DNA from: Limivivens sp034101475
GTDB taxonomy: Bacteria > Bacillota > Clostridia > Lachnospirales > Lachnospiraceae
DNA: 64,000 nt
Direction of reading: 5' to 3'
Assembly: GCA_034101475.1 (NCBI GenBank)
Contig: JAXEJQ010000007.1
Span: 6,748-70,747, forward strand
The position numbers and the translations under genes are program-made. A model generated the notes under the pieces. The model did not search any database and was not told the DNA's origin. It saw only the letters and a program-made list of their open reading frames with translations. This document shows, in pieces, positions 1 to 7,130 of this stretch; within the stretch, counting starts at the first letter, position 1, and the number at the start of each line of letters is the position of its first letter.

Positions 1-815
1 CGGATATCTGCCTTATATTCCTCCAGTGTATTGAACTCAGATACTTCCTGGGCGAACTCATCGTCTGCTTCCGGCAGCTCTTTCACCTTAATCTCATTCA
101 CCTTGCATTTGAATACGGCTGCCTTGCCTGCCAGATCCTCAGCATGGTAATCCTCCGGGAAGGTTACATTAACATCCAGCTCTTCCCCGATCTTCGCGCC
201 TACCAGTTGCTCTTCAAAGCCCGGAATAAAGCTTCCGCTGCCTACGGTCAGCTCATAGTTTTCGGATTTGCCGCCCTGGAAGGGAACCCCGTCAACGGAA
301 CCGTCAAAATCCAGTTTGATGATATCGCCGTTTTCCACTGCTCTGTCATCCACATCAATGGTTCTGGAGTTCTTTTCTCTCTCCTTATCCACCTCTGCCT
401 GAACTTCTTCGTCCGTTACTTCCACTTCTTTCTTCGGAACTTCCACACCCTTATACTCACCCAGGGTTACTTCCGGCTTCACAGCTACCTCTGCCGTAAA
501 GATAAAGGGCTTTCCTGATTCGATCTGGGTAACGGAAATCTCCGGCTGAGATACGATCTCCAGCTCGCACTCCTCCAGTGCTTTATTGTATGCTTCAGGA
601 ATCAGGGCATTTGCCGCATCTTCGTAGAAAATTCCCTTTCCATACATTTTCTCAATCATGGCGCGCGGTGCTTTCCCTTTACGGAAGCCCGGAAGGTTGA
701 TTCTGGATTTGTTTTTCAGATATGCCTTCTGTACTGCACTTTCGAATTCTTCAGCAGAAGCTTCAATGGTAAGCCTTGCCATGTTTTTCTCTAATTTCTC
801 GACCTGTAAACTCAT
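1..815 (-). CDS. tig: Trigger factor, 3' end cut by window edge
   Basis: Ribosome-associated chaperone and peptidyl-prolyl isomerase that binds nascent chains at the tunnel exit. The reverse-strand reading gives the usual N-terminal ribosome-binding start MSLQVEKLEKN and the motif 'GFRKGKAPR' (family signature GFRxGKxP). An FKBP-like domain follows, with 'GDIIKLDFDGSVDG' and 'PGFEEQLVGAKIGEE'. About 271 residues are present and the C-terminal chaperone domain runs off the left edge. The ATG at 815 follows an AGGAGGAATTGGGAAAC leader. An extended -10 promoter lies about 110 bases upstream. In Firmicutes tig often precedes clpP/clpX, which would lie outside the window. Identification is secure; completeness cannot be judged. 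Confidence 0.95.
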   Translation of the reverse strand, partial: MSLQVEKLEKNMARLTIEASAEEFESAVQKAYLKNKSRINLPGFRKGKAPRAMIEKMYGKGIFYEDAANALIPEAYNKALEECELEIVSQPEISVTQIESGKPFIFTAEVAVKPEVTLGEYKGVEVPKKEVEVTDEEVQAEVDKEREKNSRTIDVDDRAVENGDIIKLDFDGSVDGVPFQGGKSENYELTVGSGSFIPGFEEQLVGAKIGEELDVNVTFPEDYHAEDLAGKAAVFKCKVNEIKVKELPEADDEFAQEVSEFNTLEEYKADI

Positions 816-921
816 GTTTCCCAATTCCTCCTTGATTCTTCTATGGAAACGGCCTGTCTGATATTCTTTTGCCGCTGTATGAATCAGTCTCAGGACTGTC
901 CATACTTACAGTCATTGTAAT

Positions 922-930
922 AGTATATCA
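922..930 (-). promoter_or_regulatory. Extended -10 promoter element for tig
   Basis: On the minus strand the sequence reads TGATATACT, a TGn extended -10 with TATACT. There is no good -35 at 17 bp, which is tolerated for extended -10 promoters. It lies 107 bases before the tig start. Confidence 0.45.
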
Positions 931-984
931 CAAGCTTTTCCAAAATGCCACTACTTTTTTCACAGTTCCCAACACAGAACGCAT

Positions 985-1028
985 CCTGTGTGCATGCTTT
1001 TGTTGCTATGAAGCCTGAAAGGCTGAAT
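985..1028. repeat. 44 bp intergenic repeat, copy 1
   Basis: This segment aligns without gaps to 8896-8939, with six mismatches in 44 bases. Both copies contain the small inverted repeat AGCCT-GAA-AGGCT. It lies between the DUF975 stop and the tig promoter and no ORF is conserved in it. The rest of 816-1056 shows no gene. Confidence 0.6.
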
Positions 1029-1056
1029 AGTAACGAACTTTTCGGAACCGAATGTC

Positions 1057-1839
1057 TCAGAAACAGCCAGGAAGCTCATAGGTATTTGTGATCCCCCTCT
1101 GAATCGCGTCCATCCGCAGCACTGCGTACAGTTCCGCCTTCGTCCCTGCCATATAGGGTGCCGTCCACAGAACATTTGACAGATTGCAGGTCACAGCCCC
1201 CAGAAGCATCCAGGGCAGGAAGGACAGATCCAGCAGGAATGCTTCCATTTTCTGTCCATCCATCATCTCCCTGCTCAGTTCGAAAATCCTGGACTGCTCC
1301 AGTTCCGGATTCTCCGCCAGAATATAGGGTACCAGGTAGTATTCGTAGGATTTCACAATCCCCGGCACAACCAGAAGCAGAGACCACAGAAAAATCTTTA
1401 TTTTCTGCAGGAAGGTGGTAATGACAACATTACCGTATCGGCCGTTCCGGAAAGCGTACAGAAGATCCCCGACAGACGGCCGGCCTATCTGCGCCTTCAG
1501 AAAGAAATACTGTTTTCCCACTTCCATGGGATTGCCCACCAGAATTTTCACCAGCAGTCCGATAACCGCAACAATCATACCCATCGTCAGAAAAATCAGC
1601 CCGGTCACGCTGCCCACCAGCGCGCTGACAGCCCGGCGGACCGGTCCGGAATAATCTCCGTGATCTGTTTCCGGAGTCACAACCCGTATCTCTGTCTTCC
1701 CGTTCTCTGAGCTGCTGCCGCCGGAGCTGTAGCTTCCTCCCAGAATCCCGGCAATCAGGCAGACAGCCACTGCTGCCCAGTAACATTTTCGAAGCAGCTC
1801 CTTCGAGCGCTGCTTCAGCTCATATCTTGTCCACATCAT
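1057..1839 (-). CDS. DUF975 family integral membrane protein
   Basis: Protein of 260 residues of unknown function. The N-terminus 'MMWTRYELKQRSKELLRK' followed by a hydrophobic segment, the central 'GNPMEVGKQYFFLKAQIG' and the later 'VVPGIVKSYEYYLVPYILAENP' are characteristic of DUF975. I count about four to five hydrophobic segments (residues roughly 20-36, 75-100, 148-165, 205-225), so it should sit in the cytoplasmic membrane. A GAGGGAG site precedes the start; the second ATG at 1836 is equally possible. The DJ-1-like gene lies 18 bases upstream on the same strand, suggesting co-transcription. The biochemical role is not known and I do not infer one. Confidence 0.85.
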   Translation of the reverse strand: MMWTRYELKQRSKELLRKCYWAAVAVCLIAGILGGSYSSGGSSSENGKTEIRVVTPETDHGDYSGPVRRAVSALVGSVTGLIFLTMGMIVAVIGLLVKILVGNPMEVGKQYFFLKAQIGRPSVGDLLYAFRNGRYGNVVITTFLQKIKIFLWSLLLVVPGIVKSYEYYLVPYILAENPELEQSRIFELSREMMDGQKMEAFLLDLSFLPWMLLGAVTCNLSNVLWTAPYMAGTKAELYAVLRMDAIQRGITNTYELPGCF

Positions 1840-1857
1840 CGGCTCCCTCTTTTCCTC

Positions 1858-2406
1858 TTACTGATAAAGTATGCTGCAGCCAATCCGATCGGCTTCTTCT
1901 TTCCCCGAAAGCAGACGAATCAGTTCCAGTCCAAAGGGGATGGCAGTCCCCATTCCACGGCTGGTTGTCACGTTTCCGTCTGTCACAACCGGCACCTCCA
2001 GCACCTTGGCACCGGTCAGGCGTTCCTCAAACCCCGGATAGCAGACGGCCTGCTTTCCCTTCAGAAGCCCCAGATCTCCAAGAACACTGGGGGCTGCGCA
2101 GATAGCCGCCACATGAATCGCCTTCTCTGCAGCATGAACCAGTTTTTCTGTCAGCTCCCGGCAGGCCCCCAGATTTCGGGTCCCCGGCATTCCGCCCGGA
2201 AGTACCAGAAAATCCCCCGGCTTTTCCGAAACCTGATCCAGCTTCAGATCCGCTTCAATGGAAATCCCATGGGCGCCTGTCACCCGAAGGCTGTCGTTTA
2301 TGGAAACCATCCGTACTTTCTGTGAGGCCCGGCGCAAAAGATCCACCACAGTCAGACCTTCGATTTCTTCAAATCCATCCGCAAAAAAAACATAAATCTC
2401 AGTCAT
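1858..2406 (-). CDS. DJ-1/PfpI family protein (ThiJ/YajL-like)
   Basis: Protein of 182 residues with the DJ-1/PfpI class I glutamine amidotransferase-like fold. It starts 'MTEIYVFFADGFEEIEGLT'; the glutamate in 'DGFEEIE' and the nucleophile cysteine in 'VAAICAAPSVLG' form the conserved pair of the DJ-1 family. Members are described as deglycases or redox-stress proteins, or were annotated as ThiJ; the substrate cannot be told from sequence. An in-frame ATG two codons earlier (2412) lies too close to AGGAGA, so I place the start at 2406. It sits just upstream of the DUF975 gene. The inverted repeat GGGGTTC-ACCCC-GAACCCC (2429-2447) lies in its leader. Confidence 0.85.
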   Translation of the reverse strand: MTEIYVFFADGFEEIEGLTVVDLLRRASQKVRMVSINDSLRVTGAHGISIEADLKLDQVSEKPGDFLVLPGGMPGTRNLGACRELTEKLVHAAEKAIHVAAICAAPSVLGDLGLLKGKQAVCYPGFEERLTGAKVLEVPVVTDGNVTTSRGMGTAIPFGLELIRLLSGKEEADRIGCSILYQ

Positions 2407-2523
2407 GTCCATTTCTCCTCATTCCGAAGGGGTTCACCCCGAACCCCCTGCTCATATTTTTTCATCTGCTATTCTAACAAATCTCCGTAGAAAAAGCCAG
2501 TAAATTCCCATGAAATTTTCCTG

Positions 2524-2552
2524 TTCACAGTTCTGCGCAAACGTGTTAAACT
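2524..2552 (+). promoter_or_regulatory. Candidate promoter of the CYTH gene
   Basis: TTCACA, 17 bases, TAAACT on the plus strand, about 50 bases before the CYTH start. Each hexamer has mismatches to the consensus, so this is tentative. No gene is seen in 2407-2602. Confidence 0.4.
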
Positions 2553-2602
2553 GTCTGAAAGGGAACTCACAGTCTCATTCAGAAAGGAGTCTTTCATTTT
2601 AT

Positions 2603-3052
2603 ATGGAAATTGAACGTAAATTTCTCATAAAAAGCCTGCCCGACAATCTGGAATCCTACGCTTTTCACCAGATCGAACAGGCATATCTGTGTACGGAACC
2701 CGTGATCCGGATCCGCAGACAGGATCAGGATTATATTCTGACTTATAAAGGAAAAGGAATGATGGCAAGGGAAGAATACAATCTTCCTCTTACCGAAGAA
2801 GCCTACCTGCATCTGAAAAAAAAGGCAGACGGGAACGTGATCGAAAAACGTCGTTATCTGATTCCCCTGGAGGACGGACTTACCGTGGAGCTGGATCTTT
2901 TTCAGGGCTGCTTCCGGGGAATGATACTGGCCGAAGTGGAATTTCCAACCGTGGAAGCAGCAAAGGCTTTCCTGCCTCCCCCATGGTTCGGGGAGGATGT
3001 CACGCTCTCTCCCGAATATCATAACAGCTCTTTAAGCCGCAGGCCTCTGTAG
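2603..3052 (+). CDS. CYTH domain protein (adenylate cyclase/thiamine-triphosphatase type)
   Basis: Protein of 149 residues opening with 'MEIERKFLIKSLPD', the ExExK signature of CYTH proteins (E2, E4, K6). Later come 'RIRRQDQDYILTYKGKG' (basic residues of the tunnel), 'EKRRYLIP', 'TVELDLF' and 'AEVEFPT'. The family hydrolyses or cyclises nucleoside and inorganic triphosphates with divalent metal in a beta-barrel tunnel; small stand-alone forms are usually tripolyphosphatases or (thiamine) triphosphatases. The open frame reaches back to 2510, but AGAAAGGAGT at 2581-2590 and the conserved ExExK start support 2603. It is a lone plus-strand gene, converging with the 72-residue gene. Confidence 0.88.
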   Translation: MEIERKFLIKSLPDNLESYAFHQIEQAYLCTEPVIRIRRQDQDYILTYKGKGMMAREEYNLPLTEEAYLHLKKKADGNVIEKRRYLIPLEDGLTVELDLFQGCFRGMILAEVEFPTVEAAKAFLPPPWFGEDVTLSPEYHNSSLSRRPL

Positions 3053-3062
3053 TCCGCGGCTT
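3034..3062 (+). terminator. Possible terminator of the CYTH gene
   Basis: AAGCCGC and GCGGCTT form a 7 bp stem overlapping the CYTH stop codon, followed by TTCCTCTTTA. The T tract is weak. Confidence 0.35.
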
Positions 3063-3068
3063 TCCTCT

Positions 3069-3287
3069 TTATTGCTCCGTTTTTTTTCCCTCAGAAGCCC
3101 GAATGGCCATCTGCAGCATTTCCTCTGCGCTGGGGCCGCAGTCAGAAAAATCAATTTCCGCTTTTTCCGCCTCTTCTTCCATTTTCTGTGTCTGTCTTTT
3201 TACGATGGTCAGACAGACAAAAGCCAGAAAACGCAAAATGGGATTCCTGCTTCTGCGGTATTTCATACCAAAATTTAATAATTTCAT
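3069..3287 (-). CDS. Small protein of unknown function (72 aa)
   Basis: I do not recognise this protein. It begins 'MKLLNFGMKYRRSRNPILR', has a modest hydrophobic stretch (FLAFVCLTIV, residues about 20-29), then a Lys/Glu-rich segment and the tail 'GPSAEEMLQMAIRASEGK'. A strong site (GGAGGGATCGAAGT) sits directly before the ATG, which is the main reason for calling it a gene. It converges on the CYTH gene with 16 bases between stops. The basic N-terminus and short hydrophobic part would allow membrane association; this is inference only. Confidence 0.6.
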   Translation of the reverse strand: MKLLNFGMKYRRSRNPILRFLAFVCLTIVKRQTQKMEEEAEKAEIDFSDCGPSAEEMLQMAIRASEGKKTEQ

Positions 3288-3406
3288 ACTTCGATCCCTC
3301 CTGTTCCTATTTTACCACTCTAGCCTGTATTATTGCAACATTTTGTTGCTACTCATCTTCCAATTTGTTTCACTTTGTCGCTTTTCCACTTATTTAGAAG
3401 GGAACT

Positions 3407-3415
3407 TGCTATAAT
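3407..3415 (+). promoter_or_regulatory. Extended -10 promoter before the first XRE gene
   Basis: TGC followed by a perfect TATAAT, 26 bases before the start at 3441. No clear -35 is seen at the right distance, consistent with an extended -10 promoter. Confidence 0.5.
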
Positions 3416-3440
3416 ATCCCCAATATTCCGGAGGTACTTT

Positions 3441-3797
3441 ATGGCAGCCTTAACACTTGCGCAACATTTAAAAGAACTGCGGGAATTCAACCGCTACACC
3501 CAGGACTATGTCAGCTCCCAGCTTAATATTGAACGCCCCACCTATTCCAATTACGAAGTTGGGAAACGGACTCCGCCTCTAGAGCTGGTTGTGGACATTG
3601 CCGATTTTTACGGTATTTCCCTGGATGACCTGGTTCGCGGTACCGACCTGAACCTCAGCGCCGCAGCAGCAGAAAAGCTGTCTCCTTCCATGTCCATGGA
3701 TGAAGTCCAGCTTTTGTCTCTCTACCGTTCCCTGCCGGACAATGCGAAGAAGGAATGCTTCGACTTCGTCCGTTTTAAAAAGACCAATCTTCCCTGA
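3441..3797 (+). CDS. XRE-family helix-turn-helix regulator (118 aa)
   Basis: Cytoplasmic DNA-binding protein with one N-terminal HTH_3 domain at about residues 8-65: 'LKELREFNRYTQDYVSSQLN' leads into the recognition helix 'ERPTYSNYEVGKRTPPLE', then 'IADFYGISLDDLVRG', the usual closing helix. The remaining 50 residues carry no recognisable ligand domain; 'VQLLSLYRSLPDNAKKE' is common in small Xre/ImmR-type repressors. The longer open frame from 3333 is rejected because CCGGAGG sits 7 bases before ATG 3441. It is followed by a second XRE gene in the same direction with a 167-base gap. Target genes are unknown. Confidence 0.85.
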   Translation: MAALTLAQHLKELREFNRYTQDYVSSQLNIERPTYSNYEVGKRTPPLELVVDIADFYGISLDDLVRGTDLNLSAAAAEKLSPSMSMDEVQLLSLYRSLPDNAKKECFDFVRFKKTNLP

Positions 3798-3964
3798 TTC
3801 TGCCTTCTGTTTTTTCTTTCTCTGTTATCATCCCAAATGCCAGATTATTTTTAGCAAATATCTTTTTTTATTTTGTTTCGTTTTTTGTCGGAACATACTA
3901 AACTTAATAGTAACATTTCCTGCCGTCCACGGGCTGCCGGAAAAATGAAAAACAGAGGAATGGA

Positions 3965-4225
3965 ATGAGTCAGATGAACGAAAAAAACGACAAAACTTCA
4001 AAACACTTAAATCGTTACCGTGAGCTTGGGTTGACCATCGCTTATTACCGGAAGCTGAGGGGTATGACACAGCTGCAGCTGGCCGAAACCGTGAACTTGA
4101 GCCGGACACATATCAGTACGCTGGAGGCTCCGAATATGCCCACCTCCCTTTCCCTGGAGAAGCTTTTCGATATCGCCGATGCCCTGAATGTACCGGTTAA
4201 AAATCTTTTTGATTTCAGAGAATAA
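3965..4225 (+). CDS. XRE-family helix-turn-helix regulator (86 aa)
   Basis: Single-domain regulator of 86 residues. The HTH lies at about residues 22-80: 'LGLTIAYYRKLRGMTQLQLA', then 'LSRTHISTLEAPN' and 'LFDIADALNVPVKNLFDF'. There is no effector domain, as in SinR-like or plasmid-type repressors. AGAGGA precedes the ATG. Upstream, 3890-3907 contains the small palindrome TACTA-AACTTAA-TAGTA, which could be an operator for this or the preceding XRE protein (inference). A strong stem-loop follows 30 bases after the stop. Confidence 0.82.
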   Translation: MSQMNEKNDKTSKHLNRYRELGLTIAYYRKLRGMTQLQLAETVNLSRTHISTLEAPNMPTSLSLEKLFDIADALNVPVKNLFDFRE

Positions 4226-4255
4226 CCCAGGAACAGCTCAGTAAATGAGTTACCC

Positions 4256-4296
4256 GTGAAAAGAACAGGCGCCAGTTTGGCGCCTGTTCTTTTCAC
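4256..4296. terminator. Perfect 19 bp stem-loop between convergent genes
   Basis: A 19 bp arm at 4256-4274, a GTT loop and the exact reverse complement at 4278-4296. It ends the XRE transcript and contains the TGA stop (4293-4295) of the SGNH gene coming from the other strand. The A/T-rich outer part of the stem (AAAAGAACA / TGTTCTTTT) lets it serve both directions. Confidence 0.75.
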
Positions 4297-5357
4297 GAAA
4301 TTGCCTTCACAACAAAATTATAAATCTTCCGGTATGTATCCACTGTATAATGGAGACCATCCACCGTTTTGAATCCCGTATTCACCAGTTCTGCGTAACA
4401 GTCCAGATAATTCTCCGGGAATGCCGTTCTCATGATTTTGTTAAAGGACCGGATCATTTTGTTCGTTGCGTTCCAGACGCTGCTCTTCTTGGTTTCCATC
4501 GGATTCACAGACAAAATATAGAAGCTGACATCCGGATATTTTTTCATCAGTTCCCGGTAGCAGGCACAATAATCCGCCACATTGCCCAGATCATTGACTC
4601 CGAGATTCAGTACAACCCGGGAAAGCGGATATTTTGCCAGCTGCTTTTCCAGCTTCGGAAGTCCTGTGGAAAGAAACCACTCATATCCCTCTCCGCCGGC
4701 CGCGATATAAACAGCCTTTCCTCCCACGCTCTCCTTCATTCCAACTGTTCTGGAATCTCCCACAAAAATCAGCTTTCCCTGTGCTGCCGCTTCCGGCACT
4801 GCCATCCCGTCCTCACCGACATACTGAGTGCCGACCCAGCAGTTCACGGCCATGGAGCCGTCAGCCTTCAGGTATTTTCCATCAACCCAGACATTTTTAT
4901 CCATAATACCGGTGGTCTCATCAAAATGATACCACTTTTTGCTGATCAGCTGCCAGCCAAAGGACATCTGAGCGGTCTTTTTGGAAAAATGATACGTATT
5001 TCCGCCGATTTTCTGAAACCCCAGCAAGAGCTGACCATAACGATTGCTTCTTCTGGAAAGAAAATAACGGTTCCCCTTAAAACAAACCCAGCCTGCTTTC
5101 GCATAGCCGCTTCCATTAAAATAATAATACTTTCCTTCGATTTTCAGCCACACCTTTTTCGGGTATTTGCCATTGGTATACTGGAAATAGCGTCCGTTCT
5201 CATCCTCATGCCAGGTTCCCGTCCGCACAGGCTTCCGATCCACAGCCTGAATCAGGTTAAAATCCGTGGCCGCAAAAACCCTGGCAGACGTACCAAACAG
5301 GCACAGGACCAAAAACAGAATCCCCAGAATCCCCCATACTGAGCGTTTCTTTTCCAT
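4293..5357 (-). CDS. Secreted SGNH/GDSL hydrolase with cell-wall-binding repeats
   Basis: Exported protein of 354 residues. Residues 1-30 form a signal peptide (MEKKR, hydrophobic core, ending ARVFA-ATDF). Residues about 45-190 hold aromatic repeats of the choline/cell-wall-binding type (GKYYYFNGSGYAKAGWV; GGNTYHFSKKTAQMSFGWQ; KKWYHFDETTGIMDKNVWV). The C-terminal part is an SGNH hydrolase: block I 'FVGDSRTVGM' (Ser), the Gly in 'AAGGEGYEW', block III 'LNLGVNDLGN' (Asn) and block V 'VDGLHYT' (Asp/His). Such enzymes remove acyl groups, often from wall polysaccharide, but the substrate is not evident. It has its own promoter downstream of sigG. Confidence 0.88.
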   Translation of the reverse strand: MEKKRSVWGILGILFLVLCLFGTSARVFAATDFNLIQAVDRKPVRTGTWHEDENGRYFQYTNGKYPKKVWLKIEGKYYYFNGSGYAKAGWVCFKGNRYFLSRRSNRYGQLLLGFQKIGGNTYHFSKKTAQMSFGWQLISKKWYHFDETTGIMDKNVWVDGKYLKADGSMAVNCWVGTQYVGEDGMAVPEAAAQGKLIFVGDSRTVGMKESVGGKAVYIAAGGEGYEWFLSTGLPKLEKQLAKYPLSRVVLNLGVNDLGNVADYCACYRELMKKYPDVSFYILSVNPMETKKSSVWNATNKMIRSFNKIMRTAFPENYLDCYAELVNTGFKTVDGLHYTVDTYRKIYNFVVKAIS

Positions 5358-5410
5358 AAGTTCCCCCTTTGTGTTTTTTACTTTTTACATTTTTGTTAAA
5401 TTTCTATTAC

Positions 5411-5440
5411 ATTATAACATATTCTCACACGTTTTGGCAA
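5411..5440 (-). promoter_or_regulatory. Housekeeping-type promoter of the SGNH gene
   Basis: On the minus strand TTGCCA, 18 bases, TATAAT, located 54 bases before the ATG at 5357. It lies between the sigG stop and the SGNH start, so this gene can be transcribed independently of sigG. Confidence 0.6.
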
Positions 5441-5453
5441 TACCCGGATTTTT

Positions 5454-6230
5454 TCACCGCAAATAACTTTTCAGCTCTTTCAGAGCATTTTTTTCCAGCC
5501 TGCTTACCTGGGCCTGAGAAATCCCAACCTCCGCAGCCACCTCCATCTGCGTCTTCCCTTCATAAAACCGCAGCTCAATAATGTGCCGCTCTCTTTCCGA
5601 AAGTTTTTTCACCGCTTCGTTCAGAGCGATAACCTCCACCCAGTTTTCCTCTTTATTTTTTTTGTCACTGATCTGATCCATCACATAAAGCGTATCCCCG
5701 CCTTCCGTATAGACCGGGTCATAGAGACTCATGGGCGTCTGGATAGCATCCATGGCCTGAACAATCTCCTCCTTGGCAATTCCGATCTCCTCGGCAATTT
5801 CATTGATGGTGGGCTCCTTCAGATGCTTTTTCATGTAGCCTTCCCTGGCATAAATTGCCTTATACGCCGTATCCCTCATGGAACGGCTGACGCGGATGCT
5901 GTTATTGTCCCGCAGATAGCGTCTGATTTCTCCGATAATCATGGGAACCGCATAGGTGGAGAAACGGACATTTAAGGATGTGTCAAAATTATCAATGGCT
6001 TTCATCAGCCCGATACAGCCAATCTGAAACAGGTCATCCGCATTTTCATTGCTGCTGCCGAACCGCTTGATCACGCTCAATACCAGTCTCAGATTTCCCT
6101 TGATATACAGCTCCCTGGCCTCCGGATCCCCTTTCTGAATCCGTTCAAAGAGTTTTTCCTTTTCCTCATTTGTCAGAAGCGGCAGCCTGGACGTGTTGAC
6201 ACCGCAGATTTCCACTTTGTTGAGAGCCAT
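5454..6230 (-). CDS. sigG: Sporulation sigma factor SigG (late forespore)
   Basis: RNA polymerase sigma factor of the forespore after engulfment, 258 residues. The N-terminus 'ALNKVEICGVNTSRLPLL' is the diagnostic SigG start, containing the segment bound by the anti-sigma factors SpoIIAB/CsfB in Bacillus. Region 2 follows ('NLRLVLSVIKRF', 'DDLFQIGCIGLMKAIDNFD', 'VRFSTYAVPMIIGEIRR'), then region 3, then region 4.2 ('VAAEVGISQAQVSRLEKNAL'). The gene follows sigE after 138 bases, the arrangement known from Bacillus and Clostridia, and carries its own SigF-like promoter in that gap. Confidence 0.97.
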   Translation of the reverse strand: MALNKVEICGVNTSRLPLLTNEEKEKLFERIQKGDPEARELYIKGNLRLVLSVIKRFGSSNENADDLFQIGCIGLMKAIDNFDTSLNVRFSTYAVPMIIGEIRRYLRDNNSIRVSRSMRDTAYKAIYAREGYMKKHLKEPTINEIAEEIGIAKEEIVQAMDAIQTPMSLYDPVYTEGGDTLYVMDQISDKKNKEENWVEVIALNEAVKKLSERERHIIELRFYEGKTQMEVAAEVGISQAQVSRLEKNALKELKSYLR

Positions 6231-6289
6231 TTTTCAATCCTCCTGATCGTTTTGACTACGAGAATCGCAGTGCAATTCTGTTTCAATAA

Positions 6290-6319
6290 AATGATTCTCA
6301 CTTCCGGTTTCAAATATGC
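6290..6319 (-). promoter_or_regulatory. Candidate SigF-type promoter of sigG
   Basis: On the minus strand GCATA, 15 bases, GAGAATCATT. The SigF consensus is GYWTA-N15-GGNRANANTW; the -35 and spacing fit exactly and the -10 has two mismatches. In Bacillus, sigG transcription depends on SigF. It lies about 60 bases before the start codon. Confidence 0.5.
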
Positions 6320-6368
6320 GGTTTCTCAAAAAATATAAAAAATAAAGGGCCTTGACGAAGTTCTGTTT

Positions 6369-7115
6369 CTACTCAAAACGGACGATTTCTTTTCGAAGCC
6401 TGCGCATGATTTTTTTCTCCAGCCTGGAAATATACGACTGTGAAATTCCAAGCAGATCTGCCACTTCTTTCTGTGTTTTCTCTTTTCCATCCCTGGAATT
6501 GATCCCGAAACGCAGATTCACAATGGTCTGCTCCCGCTTGGACAGTTTCCCGATGGCCGCTTTTAAAAGCTTCCGCTCCACCTCTGTTTCCATATCCTTA
6601 TAGATCACATCCTCGTCTGTCCCCAGAATATCAGACAACAGCAGCTCATTTCCATCCCAGTCCACATTCAGCGGTTCATCGATGGAAACCTCAAATCGAG
6701 TTTTGCTGTTTCTGCGCAGATACATCAGAATTTCGTTTTCTATACACCGGGAGGCATAGGTGGCCAGCTTAATATTTTTTTCCGGTGCGAAGGTATTGAT
6801 GGCCTTTATAAGGCCGATGGTTCCGATCGAAATCAGATCCTCCACACCGACTCCGGTATTGTCAAATTTTTTGGCTATGTAAACGACCAGCCGCAGGTTG
6901 TGTTCGATCAAAAGTGATTTCGCCTCACTGTCCTTTCCGGTACCCAGCTCCAGAATCGCCTGCTGCTCCTGCTCCGGTGTCAGCGGTGCAGGCAGCACCT
7001 CGCTCCCTCCGATATAATGAATCTCATTCTGTTTCTGATGCCAGAGGGCAGAAGGCATGGTTGAAATCACCCGAAACTGAAAATGGTTTGGAACTGCTAC
7101 TTTTATCATCATCAT
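6369..7115 (-). CDS. sigE: Pro-SigE, mother-cell sporulation sigma factor
   Basis: Early mother-cell sigma factor, 248 residues, made as an inactive precursor. The first 33 or so residues are the pro-sequence; by analogy with Bacillus, cleavage falls just before 'YIGGSEVLPAPLTPEQEQ'. The body is strongly SigE-like: 'NLRLVVYIAKKFDNTGVGVEDLISIGTIG', 'YASRCIENEILMYLRR', 'DEPLNVDWDGNELLLSDILG' and a region 4 'LLGISQSYISRLEKKIMRRL'. TAGGAGGAGA precedes three consecutive ATG codons; the first is used here. It lies 15 bases downstream of spoIIGA, which encodes the processing protease. (Quoted stretches are shortened to key parts.). Confidence 0.97.
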   Translation of the reverse strand: MMMIKVAVPNHFQFRVISTMPSALWHQKQNEIHYIGGSEVLPAPLTPEQEQQAILELGTGKDSEAKSLLIEHNLRLVVYIAKKFDNTGVGVEDLISIGTIGLIKAINTFAPEKNIKLATYASRCIENEILMYLRRNSKTRFEVSIDEPLNVDWDGNELLLSDILGTDEDVIYKDMETEVERKLLKAAIGKLSKREQTIVNLRFGINSRDGKEKTQKEVADLLGISQSYISRLEKKIMRRLRKEIVRFE

Positions 7116-7130
7116 TTCTCTCCTCCTATC

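Noticed and set aside
2429..2447. Inverted repeat GGGGTTC-ACCCC-GAACCCC before the DJ-1 gene as a terminator
   Set aside because: There is no adjacent T tract on either strand, and it sits directly upstream of a start codon. It may be an operator, but nothing supports a specific call.
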